DNA of 64,000 nt from Rathayibacter sp. VKM Ac-2759 (GTDB taxonomy: Bacteria; Actinomycetota; Actinomycetes; Actinomycetales; Microbacteriaceae), in contig NZ_CP047176.1 in NCBI RefSeq assembly GCF_009834225.1, forward strand, positions 3,720,001-3,784,000. The letters run 5' to 3'. This document shows, one piece after another, positions 8,515 through 17,827 of the stretch. Below the pieces are notes generated by a model. That model had not been told where the DNA came from. It saw nothing but the letters and a program-made list of their open reading frames with translations, and searched no databases. The translations under genes were made by a program, and so were the position numbers. Position 1 is the first letter of the stretch, and every line of letters begins with the position of its first letter.

Positions 8515-11163
8515 CTATGCGCTACCTGCCCACATTCCCCCAGCCGACGCGGCCCGCTCCACTTCGCTTCGGGTCCTTTCGTAGAGACCCATCGCTACCA
8601 GGACGTTCACGATCGAGGTGAAGTCGCTCTTCTTGAGTAGCGCGGTCATGGCGTTGCTGTGACCGGCGGCGGAGGCGTAGATGAAGTCTTCGAGTTCAGC
8701 GGCGATGGTGGGGGAGGTCTCGAAGTCGATGGGCGTGTTGGCCATCGCTTCGGCTTGAATCTTCGGGTTGTCGACCACGTGACGAAGGATCGTTTCAGCG
8801 GCACTCACGCCGTTGATCTCGTCGACGTCGGTGCCGGCGAACAGACCGTTGATCTTGTCGATCACGTCCTGCAGCAGCCCATACTTCGCTTCTCGCGGCT
8901 GAGCCGATCCCGCCGCTGTAATGCCTGCCAGCTGCCCCGGATCCCCTGTCGTGAGTCCGAGGTTCTGGGCGTCGAGCTTGCGGAGCCTGTAGTGGGTGAG
9001 GACGATGTCGTCCGTGTTGATGGCCGACGGTTCTGCATCTTGGCGCTCGATGACTCGGCGGTAGACGCGGAGGAAGATCGCCCACTTCTCGATGTCGGTG
9101 TCGCCGTAGTCCATGATCTGCGACAGGAAGTCATAGGCCCGCACGAACGCGAGGACCGTCCCGCGGAACTCCTCGAGGCGGCCCTTCTCCAGGTCGTCGG
9201 AGGCGGCGACAGCATCGTTCCAGCGGGTCCAGAACACGTCGCGGGATGCCTTGATGTGCGAGTACAGCGTGTTGTGGCTCGACTTGGTGAGCCACGCGTC
9301 GACGACGCCATCGACGTCGTAGGTGTCGATGATGTTCATGCTGCGGAGCTTGCCGAGCATGTCGTGGATGATATTCGGGTCTGACGGCTGGGTCAGTTCA
9401 GCGTCTTCATAGTAGGTCTGGAACGCTTCGAGGATCTGGTCCGGGTCGTTGACGAAGTCGATGACGTACGTGTTCTCCTTCCCCGGGATCACCCGGTTCA
9501 GGCGCGACAGCGTCTGCACGGCCGTGATGCCGGAAAGCTTCTTGTCGACGTACATGCCCACCAGGAGGGGCTGGTCGAAGCCGGTCTGAAACTTGTTCGC
9601 GACGATCATCACCTGGAACTCATCCCCCGCGAACGCCGCCTCGAACGATCGGCCCTTCAGGCCCTCGTTCATCGATGTCTCCGTGAACTCCTTCGACCCC
9701 GACTCCGCGTCCAGCACCGACCCGGAGAACGCGACGAGTGAACCGAGCTGACCGTCGAGCTTGTGCTCCTTCAAATACGCGTCGATGGCGAGCTTGTAGC
9801 GCACGGCCTCCTTCCGAGACCCCGTGACCACCATCGCTTTCGCGCGCCCACCGAGCTCGCTGCGCACATTCGTTCGGAAGTGCTCGACGATCACGGCGAC
9901 CTTCTGCGCGATGTTCGTGGGGTGCAACCGCACCCATCTCATCACCTCACTGCTGGCCTTCACCGTGTCGATCTCCACATCCACCCCAGTCGCACGGTCG
10001 GTGTGGGCGAGGGTGAACGCGAGGTCGTAGGGGAGGTAGTTCTTCAGCACGTCGAGAATGAAGCCCTCCTCGATCGCCTGCTTCATCGAATACAGATCAA
10101 ACGCCCGCTTGACGCCCGACACGTCCTCGCGGCCGAACAACTCGACAGTCTTCCCCTTCGGCGTCGCCGTGAACGCCAGGAACGAGATCGTCCCCACTCC
10201 GACCTTCCGCGCCATCACATCCGCGAGCACATCCTCCACATCCACAGACCCCTCCCCCACCTCATCACCCTCTGCCGCGCCGGCGGTGAGGACCTGCTTG
10301 ATGGACGCCGCGGCCTCGCCGCTCTGCGAGGAGTGCGCCTCGTCAGCGATAACCGCGTAACGGTGACCGGCGAGGCCCGCATGCTTCTCGATCGTGGTCA
10401 ACGCATGCGGGAACGTCTGCAACGTCACCCCGATGATCTGCTTCCCCGCCAGCAACGCCTCAGCGAGCTGCGCAGACTTCGACGCATCCCTACCGCGCGT
10501 GATCGGCTGGAACACACCCGATGTGGTCTCCAACTGCTCGACGGCACGCTGCAGCTGCCCGTCGAGGACCTGCCGGTCCGAGACCACAATGACCCCGTCG
10601 AACACCTTCTGCCCATCCGCGGCGTGTAGCTGCGCCATGCGGTGCGCAGCCCACGCAATGGAGTCGGTCTTCCCGGAACCGGCGGAGTGCTGGATCAGGT
10701 AGTTGTGACCAGGACCCTCCTCCAGCACGGACCGCTCGAGCTTCTTGACGGCTCGCCACTGGTGATACCGCGGAAAACGCAACGACTTCGCGTACGACTT
10801 TTTCCCATCGATCGGGTCGATCTTCTCCTCGAACCGGTAATGCAAGAACCGCCCGAGAAGGTCCAGCCACGTGCCCCGCTCGAGGATCTCCTCCCAGAAG
10901 TACGCCGTCGGGCTCGTCCCCGGAATCGCCGCGTTGCCCGCGCCGTTCGCTTTGCCGCGGTTGAAGGGGAGGAAGCGCGTGTTCGGCCCGTCGAGCTTCG
11001 TGGTCATGTGCACCTCCTCGTTCGTTACGACGAAGTGCACAAGAGCGCCACGGCCGAAGGTCAGCAGAGGCTCGCCCTCCGGCTTCCGGTCCTGGGCGTA
11101 CTGCTTCAACCCGGCAGCGAGGCTCTGCGTCAGATCGGTCTGTGCGGGGATCGGCTCGCAGGG
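8515..11163 (-). pseudogene. hsdR: Type I restriction enzyme HsdR, 5'-truncated remnant
   Basis: About 880 codons encode the motor and C-terminal regions of HsdR. Helicase motif I is HSAGSGKTDSIAW, motif II ADEAHSSQSGE, and motif VI QTLSRLNRVIPGK. The frame can be read back past the first possible start (TTG at 11109) through PIPAQTDLTQSLAAGLKQY. That segment aligns with the region just after the nuclease ExK motif of normal HsdR, and the frame then hits a TGA at 11164-11166. So roughly the first 150 residues, including the PD-(D/E)xK nuclease residues, are missing, and no hsdM or hsdS gene is nearby. The product could at most be a nuclease-dead translocase. A 3'-end deletion is not evident. 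Confidence 0.85.
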
Positions 11164-11349
11164 TCAGCGGTAGACGCTCCACACGGCCTTCTCGACGCGC
11201 TTCTCCTCGCCGAGCACCTCGACGATCCACTCGCCGTCGGTCTTCGCGAGCACACGCCCGCGGAGGTACTCGGGCTCCCAGCCGTCGGCCCGGGGCACCC
11301 ACTTCACGAAGCGGGCGAACCGACCCGGCGTCACGTCTTCTCTCGACAT
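11164..11349 (-). CDS. Small hypothetical protein, 61 residues
   Basis: A 61-residue basic, Trp-rich protein (FVKWVPRADGWEPEYLRGRVL...EWIVEVLG...AVWSVYR) with predicted beta-strands and no signal peptide. A good ribosome site (GAGGAG) lies five bases before the ATG. Its stop codon is the in-frame TGA that immediately precedes the hsdR remnant, so the deletion joint that removed the hsdR 5' end lies right at this gene's 3' end. I do not recognise the family. Confidence 0.5.
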   Translation of the reverse strand: MSREDVTPGRFARFVKWVPRADGWEPEYLRGRVLAKTDGEWIVEVLGEEKRVEKAVWSVYR

Positions 11350-11545
11350 CTCGACTCCTCGATCCACCGGCGATGCGCCCCCTCTGCGGGGTGTCTTTCC
11401 GGATACCTGGACTGTAAATCGACACCAGTCGGTTGGAGGAGGGCGTTGACTATCGCGCCCGCGTCTGTCACACCTCTCAGCGCACTCCCACGGAGGCGCG
11501 CGGAACGACGCGCTCGGCGGCCAGGGCGGGTCTCGGGGCACCCCC

Positions 11546-11674
11546 CTGCTGATCGAGTAGCCCGCGGAGAGGGCGTATCGAGATCCACCACCATCAGCAC
11601 GCGAGGCTGGCAGCACGTCCTCCTCGAAGAGGCGGGGTCTCGATACGCCCCTGCGGGGCTACTCGACCAGCAGG
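11546..11674. repeat. Two REP-like elements (family A) in opposite orientation
   Basis: Two copies of a GC-rich imperfect palindrome bounded by TCGA motifs. The first (11546-11598) runs CTGCTGATCGAGTAGCCC...GGGCGTATCGAGATCCACCACC, and the second (11635-11674) is in the opposite orientation (GTCTCGATACGCCC...GGGGCTACTCGACCAGCAGG). The inner GC arms vary but stay complementary. The same element occurs at 16341, 16418, 24349, 24432, 25473, 25568, 27083, 40003 and 40066, always between genes. Confidence 0.85.
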
Positions 11675-11708
11675 GACGGGCGGCAGGGGGCACGGGCAGG
11701 GCCAGGGG

Positions 11709-11943
11709 TCAGGGACGGGCGGGCAGGGACGGGGGCGCGGAGAGGAGCGGGCCGAGGATGTCCGCCGGCCGCCCCGCCCCGTCGACCCCGTTGCCGAGCG
11801 AGTACCAGCCGCCCTCGAGGAAGAAGGCGAGCGTCTCCGGAGTCAGCAGCCGCCAGAACGCGCGCTCGCCCTGCACGACGAGCGGCTCGGCGAACGCCGT
11901 CCCCCGCAGCGCGCTGCTGCCCGTGCCAGTCGCCCCGAGCTCG
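11709..11943 (-). pseudogene. C-terminal fragment of an unidentified protein
   Basis: One minus-strand frame reads as clean protein (LRGTAFAEPLVVQGERAFWR, then LTPETLAFFLEGGWYSLGNG, then VDGAGRPADIL) ending at a TGA at 11709-11711. There is no start codon or ribosome site upstream: the frame runs into the repeat region around 11945. It looks like the surviving 3' end of a gene destroyed by rearrangement. I cannot name the family. Confidence 0.4.
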
Positions 11944-11959
11944 CAGGAATCGGCGCGTC

Positions 11960-12193
11960 CGCGAGCCGGGGAGCGTTCGGACGGACCTCCGGCTCGTCAG
12001 AACGCTTCCGGCGCGCAAGAACCGACGTATTCAGCGAGCCCGACCGGTTTTCACGAGCCGAACGTCCGCCCCGAGGCACCCCCGGCTCGCGAAGCCGCGG
12101 CCGGCTCGCAGAAGCGCGCGGATCCAGCGAGCCGAATCGGATTCCACGAGCCGAACCGGATTCAGCGAGCCGAACCGGATTCCACGAGCCGAA
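11960..12193. repeat. GAGCCG repeat cluster (family C)
   Basis: A run of direct and inverted copies of GAGCCG/CGGCTC. The last 70 bases (about 12125-12193) contain four near-identical units of the form GAGCCGAACCGGATTC with alternating ACAC or AGCG spacers. Upstream copies (11960-12110) are more diverged, with inverted CGGCTCG blocks. It lies just after the stop of the oxidoreductase-Dabb gene. I see no coding potential in it. Confidence 0.7.
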
Positions 12194-12202
12194 CATGCCC
12201 GA

Positions 12203-13537
12203 TCAGGCCGGCAGCACCTCGAAGTCGTTCTCCTGGAACTCCGCGACCTCCGGGACCCAGTGCGCGCGCACGAACTCCACGTGGTCCGGGTGCGCGTCGT
12301 ACGCCGCGAACGCCGCGCGGTCGGCGAACACCATCGAGAACTGCCAGTCCAGAGCGCTCTTCGCGCTCACCTGCCGGTTGACAGTGAAATCCGTCACTCC
12401 GGGGATCGCCGACAGCACCCGCCGCGCGTGGGACAGGAACTCCGCCTCCGCCCCGGACCCCGCCTCGTGCACGAGCGAGAACGCGACGGTGTGCTGCACC
12501 GCGACCGTCGACCCGGCGATCTGCCGCCGCGCCTCGTCGATCGTCGCCATCACCGACACCACCTCGTGGTGCGGGTGCACGGGCGACTCGAGCAGCCCCT
12601 GCGCCACGTAGGACGCGAACGCCGTCGCCTGGAACGCGAGGTTGCCGTACGGCCACGGGCCGTCGTCGACCCAGGTGTCCGACTCCTGCGACGAGCTGAC
12701 GCTGCCGAGCGTGAGCGTCAGCCCGCTCGGACCGAAGAAGGGGCTGTGCACCTCGAGCCGCCCCTCGGAGCCGAGGATCATCGCCTCGACGGGGAGCGAG
12801 GTCTCGAGGGACGTCGACAGCAGCGCCTGCGGTCCGCCGTCGGTGCTGAGGAGCAGATCGGCGCGCGAGTCGACCCCGGTCTCGGGGTGGGTGGCGCCCG
12901 AGGCGTGCACCCGGGTCGGGGCGCCCATCACGGAGGAGGCGAACGAGATCGGGTAGACGCCCGCGTCGAGCAGGGCGCCGCCGCCGACGGAGGCCTTCCA
13001 GAGCCGGTGCTCGGGGTCGAAGGGGATCGAGAAGCCGAAGTCGGCGCGCACGAGGTGCAGCTCGCCGAGCACGCCGCTCTCGACGACCTGGCGGATGACG
13101 TCGGCCTGCGGCAGGTAGCGCGACCACATCGCCTCCATCACGAGGACCCCGGCGGCGCGACCGGCCTCGGTGATCTCGCGCGCCTCCTCCGCCGACATCG
13201 CGATGGGCTTCTCGATCAGCACGTGCTTGCCGGCCGCGATCGCGGCGAGCGCCTGACGGCGGTGCAGGGTGTGCGGGGTCGAGACGTAGACGACGTCGAC
13301 GCCGGGGTCGTTGACCAGCGCCTCGACCGACTCATGGACCGTCGGGATGCCGTGGCGCTCGGCGAACTCGCGCGTCTTCTCGGCGTCGCGCGCGGTCACG
13401 GCGACGACGCGCTGCGTCGAGCGGACGCGCAGGGCCGCCACGAACTGCTCGGCGATGCCGGTGCCGATCACGCCCCAGCGCAGCACGGGCACGGAGGCGG
13501 GGTCGATCGTTCGCGGTTCGGGGAGCGTCACGGGCAT
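12203..13537 (-). CDS. Gfo/Idh/MocA oxidoreductase fused to a Dabb domain
   Basis: A 444-residue fusion. Residues about 20-345 are a Gfo/Idh/MocA dehydrogenase: Rossmann motif LRWGVIGTGIAEQFVAAL, the family EKP motif in HVLIEKPIAMSAEEA, and the substrate-side segment GGGALLDAGVYPISFA. Residues about 350-444 (HTVAFSLVHEAGSG...IPGVTDFTVNRQVS...YDAHPDHVEFVRAHWVPEV) match the stress-responsive alpha/beta-barrel (Dabb) dimerisation domain, normally a separate small protein. I chose the ATG at 13537 (AAGGCGAG upstream) over a GTG at 13564. The Dabb part may add a second activity or a dimer interface. Substrate unknown; no operon partner. Confidence 0.85.
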   Translation of the reverse strand: MPVTLPEPRTIDPASVPVLRWGVIGTGIAEQFVAALRVRSTQRVVAVTARDAEKTREFAERHGIPTVHESVEALVNDPGVDVVYVSTPHTLHRRQALAAIAAGKHVLIEKPIAMSAEEAREITEAGRAAGVLVMEAMWSRYLPQADVIRQVVESGVLGELHLVRADFGFSIPFDPEHRLWKASVGGGALLDAGVYPISFASSVMGAPTRVHASGATHPETGVDSRADLLLSTDGGPQALLSTSLETSLPVEAMILGSEGRLEVHSPFFGPSGLTLTLGSVSSSQESDTWVDDGPWPYGNLAFQATAFASYVAQGLLESPVHPHHEVVSVMATIDEARRQIAGSTVAVQHTVAFSLVHEAGSGAEAEFLSHARRVLSAIPGVTDFTVNRQVSAKSALDWQFSMVFADRAAFAAYDAHPDHVEFVRAHWVPEVAEFQENDFEVLPA

Positions 13538-13658
13538 GGGTCTCGCCTTCGGGTAGCGCGTCACCTGGACAGGAGCGCGTCGGGCGCGACCCTAGCAGCC
13601 GACCGGCCGGGAGTGGCGGCCTGTCCGTCCCCCGCTGCGCGGCACGGACACCGGGCGG

Positions 13659-14111
13659 TCAGCGCTCCCCGAACACCGAGCCCCGCGGCTCCGGGGCCTC
13701 GATCGACAGCTCCTTCGACTCGGCGCGCCGGCCGCAGCCCGGCCCGTTCGGCTCGTCGAGGATCCGCCAGTCGATCAGCTGCTCGCGGGTGAACAGCACC
13801 TCGCCCTGCCGGTCGATCAGGGTGACCGCGATCGGGTCGGGCGAGGACATCCCCAGGTCGAACACCCAGCGGCCGTCGTCGCTGGTCAGCACGGGGAACG
13901 ATCGCGATCCGTCGGCGGCGAGGTCGGCCGGCCGCGAGCACACTCCGCCCGCGCAGATGCGCACGTCGGCGACGGAGGCGCGCCCCGGCCCGTCGACCAC
14001 GATCGTCAGCGAGGTGCTCCAGCCGATCGCGGTGCACGGCGCCGGCTCGGAGCAGCCGGCCAGGAGGAGGAGCAGACAGGCCGCGCCCACCGTCGCCGCC
14101 GCCCTCCTCAT
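13659..14111 (-). CDS. Putative lipoprotein, 150 residues
   Basis: A 150-residue secreted lipoprotein with signal MRRAAATVGAACLLLLLAGC and Cys at residue 20. The mature part carries Cys residues (PCTAIG, RICAGGVC, GPGCGRR) that could form disulfides, and beta-rich segments such as TSLTIVVDGPG and PIAVTLIDRQGEVLFTREQL. No known family was recognised. It is divergent from the alkaline phosphatase gene. Confidence 0.75.
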   Translation of the reverse strand: MRRAAATVGAACLLLLLAGCSEPAPCTAIGWSTSLTIVVDGPGRASVADVRICAGGVCSRPADLAADGSRSFPVLTSDDGRWVFDLGMSSPDPIAVTLIDRQGEVLFTREQLIDWRILDEPNGPGCGRRAESKELSIEAPEPRGSVFGER

Positions 14112-14142
14112 CCGCCCATCCTGCCCTCGCCCGGGTCCGTCG

Positions 14143-14197
14143 GGGGAACCACTTCTCGCCGAGACACGTGTGGCGTCTCGACGAGAACGGGTTCCCC
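14143..14197. other. 55-bp near-perfect palindrome between divergent genes
   Basis: Nested arms GGGGAACC / GGTTCCCC and TTCTCGCCGAGAC / GTCTCGACGAGAA (one mismatch) surround ACGTGTGGC. It lies 32 bases upstream of the lipoprotein start and 155 bases upstream of the phosphatase start, where a terminator is not expected. It could be an operator, an RNA structure in a leader, or a relic of an older gene end. Confidence 0.6.
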
Positions 14198-14252
14198 GGC
14201 GGCCGGCCACCCTGGGCAGCGACCCGGAGCGGCCTGCGGATAGCCGCGCTAT

Positions 14253-14274
14253 GTACGCCCCTCGTTCACACGAT
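14253..14274 (+). promoter_or_regulatory. Possible PHO box upstream of alkaline phosphatase
   Basis: Two half-sites, GTACGCC and GTTCACA, are spaced exactly 11 bp apart, as in the GTTCACC direct repeats bound by actinobacterial PhoP. The first half is weak (5 of 7 matches), the second better (6 of 7). The site is 78-99 bp before the phosphatase start. The call rests on spacing plus gene function. Confidence 0.3.
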
Positions 14275-14351
14275 CGACGCCCGCGGATGGTCGGCTGAGC
14301 CCCTGTCGCGGCGGTCCGCCGCACTCCGGCACCCCACTGATCTGGAGCACC

Positions 14352-16232
14352 ATGCCTCTCACACCCCGCCGCGGCGCCGCGCTCGCCGCAGCCTGCCTCG
14401 TCGGCGTCTCCGTCCTCGCCGCCCCCTCCGCGTTCGCCGCGGACGGCCTCGGCGCGAACGGCGGCGCGACCCGCAACTCCGACGACAAGATCCAGATGAT
14501 CAAGGACTCGGTCGTCGACGGACCCGCGAAGAACGTCATCCTCCTCATCGGAGACGGCATGGGCGACTCCGAGATCACGATCGCCCGCAACTACGAGTAC
14601 GGCGCCGAGGGCCAGCTGCCCGGCATCGACGCCCTCCCGCTCACCGGCTCCTACACGACCTACTCGCTCTACCGCGACGAGGAGCGCTACGGCCTCCCCG
14701 ACTACGTGCCCGACTCCGCCGCCACCGGCTCGGCCTGGGCCACCGGCACCAAGACCTACGACAACGCCATCTCGGTCGACATCGACGGGACCCCGCAGGA
14801 CACCCTGATCGAGATCGCCAAGGCGAACGGCAAGAAGACCGGCAACGTCTCGACCGCCGAGATCCAGGACGCGACCCCCGCCGTCCAGGCCGCGCACGTG
14901 GACGCGCGCAGCTTCTACGGCCCCGAGTCCGAGAACGGCGGCGACGACTACCTCGAGCTCGGCGGCCTCGGCTCGATCAGCGAGCAGATCATCGGCACCC
15001 GCGCCGACCTCACCCTCGGCGGAGGCTCGAAGAGCTTCCTCCAGTCGGCCAAGGCGGGCGACTGGGCCGGCGAGACCCTCTTCGACCAGGCGGCCGACCG
15101 CGGCTACCAGGTCGTCGACTCCGCCGACGAGCTCGACGCGGTGACGGAGGCGGACCAGACCTCACCGGTGCTCGGCACCTTCACCGAGGGCAACTTCCCG
15201 ACCCGCTTCGCCGCCACCCAGGCGACCGTCGGCGGCGGCGACCTCGAGCCGGTCAGCTGCGAGACCAACCCCGAGCGCCTCACCAGCGACCTCTCGCTCG
15301 CGTCGCTCACCTCGACGTCGATCGGTCTGCTGAACACGGGAGACGAGGGCTTCTTCCTCCAGGTCGAGGGCGCCTCGATCGACAAGCAGGACCACGCCGC
15401 CAACGCGTGCGGTCAGATCGGCGAGACCATCGACCTCGACGAGGCCGTGCAGGTCGCGCTCGACTTCGCGAAGAAGGACGGCAACACGATGGTCATCGTG
15501 ACCGCCGACCACGGCCACACCTCGCAGATCGTCGACAGCACCCCGCCGGCGACCCTGTCGACCGCGCTGAGGACGACCGAGGGCTCGGTCATGAAGGTCG
15601 CCTACGGCACCGCCGCCGCCGAGGGCTCGCAGCAGCACACCGGCACCCAGGTCCGCATCGCGGGCTACGGACCCGGCGCCGCCGCGGTCGTCGGCCTCAC
15701 CGACCAGACCGACAACTTCTTCACCATCGCGAACGCGCTGACGCTCGACCGCGACCTCGACGCCTTCTCGGCCGACGCCGTCCTCTCGGCGCCGACCACG
15801 CCCGTCGCGCCCGGCGGATCCGTCGCGATCAGCGCCTCCGGTCTCGAGGGAGACCGCCAGGTGACCGGCACCGCCGGTGACACCGCGATCGGCACCACCG
15901 ACGTGATCGACGGAGGCGTCTCGCTGGCCCTCACCGCTCCCTCCGAGCCCGGCGAGTACAGCGTCGCGCTGACCGGGGCACAGTCGGGCACCGCCCTGAC
16001 CGCCTCCTTCACCGTCGCCGCCGGCGCCCCCGCCACCGCGACTCCGACCCCCGAGCCCACCCCGTCGTCGACCGCCCCCGCGGCCGCCGCGCCGTGGAGC
16101 GGCACCTCGGGTGGCGGCTCCGGCCTCGCCTTCACGGGCGCCGACGTCGCCCCCTTCGCGTTCCTCGCCGCGTTCCTGCTCCTCGCGGGCGCCGGCCTGA
16201 CCCTGGTGCGCCGCAAGCGCCACCACGCGTAG
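14352..16232 (+). CDS. phoA: Secreted, wall-anchored alkaline phosphatase
   Basis: A 626-residue alkaline phosphatase that releases phosphate from esters at the cell surface. It has a Sec signal ([21 protein letters not shown]), the first metal motif [14 protein letters not shown], the nucleophile block [12 protein letters not shown] (Ser of DSAA), and the late metal ligands [12 protein letters not shown] and QHTGTQ. Residues about 475-570 form an Ig-like beta domain, followed by a Pro/Thr/Ser/Ala linker. The C-terminus is a sortase signal: LAFTG, a hydrophobic helix and RRKRHH, matching the LAxTG pattern of class E sortases. A strong hairpin follows. A weak PHO box upstream agrees with phosphate-starvation control. 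Confidence 0.9.
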   Translation: MPLTPRRGAALAAACLVGVSVLAAPSAFAADGLGANGGATRNSDDKIQMIKDSVVDGPAKNVILLIGDGMGDSEITIARNYEYGAEGQLPGIDALPLTGSYTTYSLYRDEERYGLPDYVPDSAATGSAWATGTKTYDNAISVDIDGTPQDTLIEIAKANGKKTGNVSTAEIQDATPAVQAAHVDARSFYGPESENGGDDYLELGGLGSISEQIIGTRADLTLGGGSKSFLQSAKAGDWAGETLFDQAADRGYQVVDSADELDAVTEADQTSPVLGTFTEGNFPTRFAATQATVGGGDLEPVSCETNPERLTSDLSLASLTSTSIGLLNTGDEGFFLQVEGASIDKQDHAANACGQIGETIDLDEAVQVALDFAKKDGNTMVIVTADHGHTSQIVDSTPPATLSTALRTTEGSVMKVAYGTAAAEGSQQHTGTQVRIAGYGPGAAAVVGLTDQTDNFFTIANALTLDRDLDAFSADAVLSAPTTPVAPGGSVAISASGLEGDRQVTGTAGDTAIGTTDVIDGGVSLALTAPSEPGEYSVALTGAQSGTALTASFTVAAGAPATATPTPEPTPSSTAPAAAAPWSGTSGGGSGLAFTGADVAPFAFLAAFLLLAGAGLTLVRRKRHHA

Positions 16233-16243
16233 CGCTCCGACAC

Positions 16244-16275
16244 GGAAGGCCGGTCCCCTCGGGGGCCGGCCTTCC
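16244..16275 (+). terminator. Terminator hairpin after phoA
   Basis: GGAAGGCCGGTCCCC pairs with GGGGCCGGCCTTCC across a three-base turn, 11 bases after the phoA stop. This is the cleanest terminator-like stem in the first 20 kb. Confidence 0.8.
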
Positions 16276-16340
16276 GCCTTTCCCGGGGCTCCGGCGACTG
16301 TCAGCAAGTGAGATCTGATGCCCGAGCTGCTGACGGGGTG

Positions 16341-16472
16341 GGGTCTCGATACGCCCCTGCGGGGCTACTCGACCAGCAGGCCGGCGGGCCGACAACCTCC
16401 GTCAGGCCGCGCCGCTCCCTGCTGATCGAGTAGCCCGCGCGGCGGGCGTATCGAGATCCACCGGAGTCAGCA
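16341..16472. repeat. Two REP-like elements (family A)
   Basis: Copies at 16341-16380 (GGGTCTCGATACGCCC form) and 16418-16472 (CTGCTGATCGAGTAGCCC form) face each other between the convergent 3' ends of phoA and the reverse transcriptase gene. The pair has the same arrangement as the copies at 24349/24432. Confidence 0.85.
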
Positions 16473-16496
16473 GGCGAGGCCCGCAGAGCCGCCGCC

Positions 16497-17801
16497 TCAC
16501 GCCCGCGACCAGTCGATCGCGTCGAACAGCGCGCGCAGCCGAGCGCCCCGCGCCGGGTTCACGGCCGCCACCCACGCGATCCGCCCGAGCAGGTGCGCGC
16601 CGAAGTCGGGGACGCCGGCGCGGTTCTGCCCCGCGGGGCCGTGCGCGACGCAGTTGTGCAGGATCGCGTGCAGCCGGTCGACGTCGGCGCGCCGCACGTT
16701 CGGGTGCGCGTTGACCACGACTCCGGTCACGCTCTGCCGCACCGACGAGGGCCGGAGGCGCGTCTTGCGCGGGTTCACGAGGTACCCCGAGTCCGCGACG
16801 ATCCGCTCGGCGCCGCGGGCGAACGCCTCCGCCCGCCGCGCGAAGCGCTCGCCGCCGCTGAACGCGAGGTCGTCGGCGTAGCGCGTGTAGCGGGCGCCCG
16901 CCGCCTCGGCGTAGCCGGTGAGCCTCGCGTCGAGCCGCCGGAGCGCGAGGTTCGCCAGCGCCGGCGAGGTCGGCGCGCCCTGCGGCAGGTGCGGCAGGGT
17001 CAGCGACCGGCGCAGCGCCGCGCGCTCGTCGACGTCGCCGCCCGCGGGCATCCTCCGCAGCACCGCGATCGGCACCGCGTGCGTGCACAGCCCCGTGATC
17101 GCGTACGCGACCGCCTCCGTCATCCCCTCGCCGCGGAGCAGCCCGAACACCCGCGGGGCGCTCACCTGGGCGAAGAACCGCTGCAGATCGAGCGTCACGA
17201 CCATCGCCGCGCCCGCGTGCACCCGCGCGCCGGTGACAGCGCTGCGTCCGGGGACGAAGCCGTGCGCCGCCCCGTGCACGGGCGCGAGCCCCACGACCTC
17301 GTCGAGCACGCTCCGCTGCACCGCCGTGAGGCGCGAGCGCGGCACCTCGAGCAGGCGCGGCGCGCGACCCGGCCGAGCGCGCCAGACGTGGTCGTAGTGC
17401 TGCACGGCACCCTCCGCGCTGCGCCGGTTCCAGCCGCCGAGGTCGGCGAAGCCGTCGAGCTGCGCCGGCGTGATCGCCAGGAGGCGCGCGAGATCGTCGC
17501 GTCCGTCGATCAGCGGCACCGGGGAGGCACTGGGGACCGCCCGCGCCGCGACCGGCGCGAGGTGCGCGACCACCGGCTGCGCCCGCTCCGGCAGCAGGCC
17601 CGCGATGCAGCGGGCGAGCTCGCGGGGCGCATCGAGCGGCGGATGCGGGAACGCGACGAGCACCCCGGTCACGAGCGGCCCGAGCCAGCGGCGGCGAGCG
17701 CCGAGGGAGTCGGCGGCCGCTGCGCGCAGGGAGTCGCGCGTCCACTCCGCCCCGAGGAACGCGTGCGCGAGCGCCTCGACGAGCACGTCCCGACCCTGCA
17801 C
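16497..17801 (-). CDS. Retron-type reverse transcriptase
   Basis: A 434-residue RNA-directed DNA polymerase. Motifs in order: HGFVPGRS (180-187), GARVH at 191-195 (position of the retron NAxxH motif), catalytic Asp205 in LDLQRFF, LPQGAPTSP (272-280), YADD with Asp310/Asp311, and VTGVVVN (358-364), the retron VTG motif. There is no maturase or HNH domain, so it is not a group II intron enzyme. Residues 1 to about 130 form an unassigned alpha-helical extension longer than in typical retron enzymes. Start is GTG at 17801 with GGGGGGAGG upstream, held in the loop of a hairpin. A structured 168-nt inverted-repeat segment lies 42 bases upstream and is the candidate msr-msd. No effector gene lies downstream; the gene runs convergently into phoA. 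Confidence 0.88.
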   Translation of the reverse strand: MQGRDVLVEALAHAFLGAEWTRDSLRAAAADSLGARRRWLGPLVTGVLVAFPHPPLDAPRELARCIAGLLPERAQPVVAHLAPVAARAVPSASPVPLIDGRDDLARLLAITPAQLDGFADLGGWNRRSAEGAVQHYDHVWRARPGRAPRLLEVPRSRLTAVQRSVLDEVVGLAPVHGAAHGFVPGRSAVTGARVHAGAAMVVTLDLQRFFAQVSAPRVFGLLRGEGMTEAVAYAITGLCTHAVPIAVLRRMPAGGDVDERAALRRSLTLPHLPQGAPTSPALANLALRRLDARLTGYAEAAGARYTRYADDLAFSGGERFARRAEAFARGAERIVADSGYLVNPRKTRLRPSSVRQSVTGVVVNAHPNVRRADVDRLHAILHNCVAHGPAGQNRAGVPDFGAHLLGRIAWVAAVNPARGARLRALFDAIDWSRA

Positions 17802-17827
17802 GGCAGCACCTCCCCCCGGAGCTGCCG
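17799..17827 (-). promoter_or_regulatory. Hairpin enclosing the ribosome site of the reverse transcriptase gene
   Basis: On the minus-strand RNA, CGGCAGC pairs with GCTGCCG (7 bp). The 13-base loop contains the GGGGGGAGG ribosome site, and the last base of the stem is the first G of the GTG start codon. A -10-like TAGGCT lies in the palindrome CAGCCTAGGCTG just upstream (17829-17840). The arrangement suggests controlled or start-limited translation. Confidence 0.5.

Noticed and set aside
11659..12018. A 119-codon frame on the minus strand in the repeat region
   Set aside because: Composition is Arg-rich antisense-like; the neighbouring frame at 11709-11943 reads as real protein instead.
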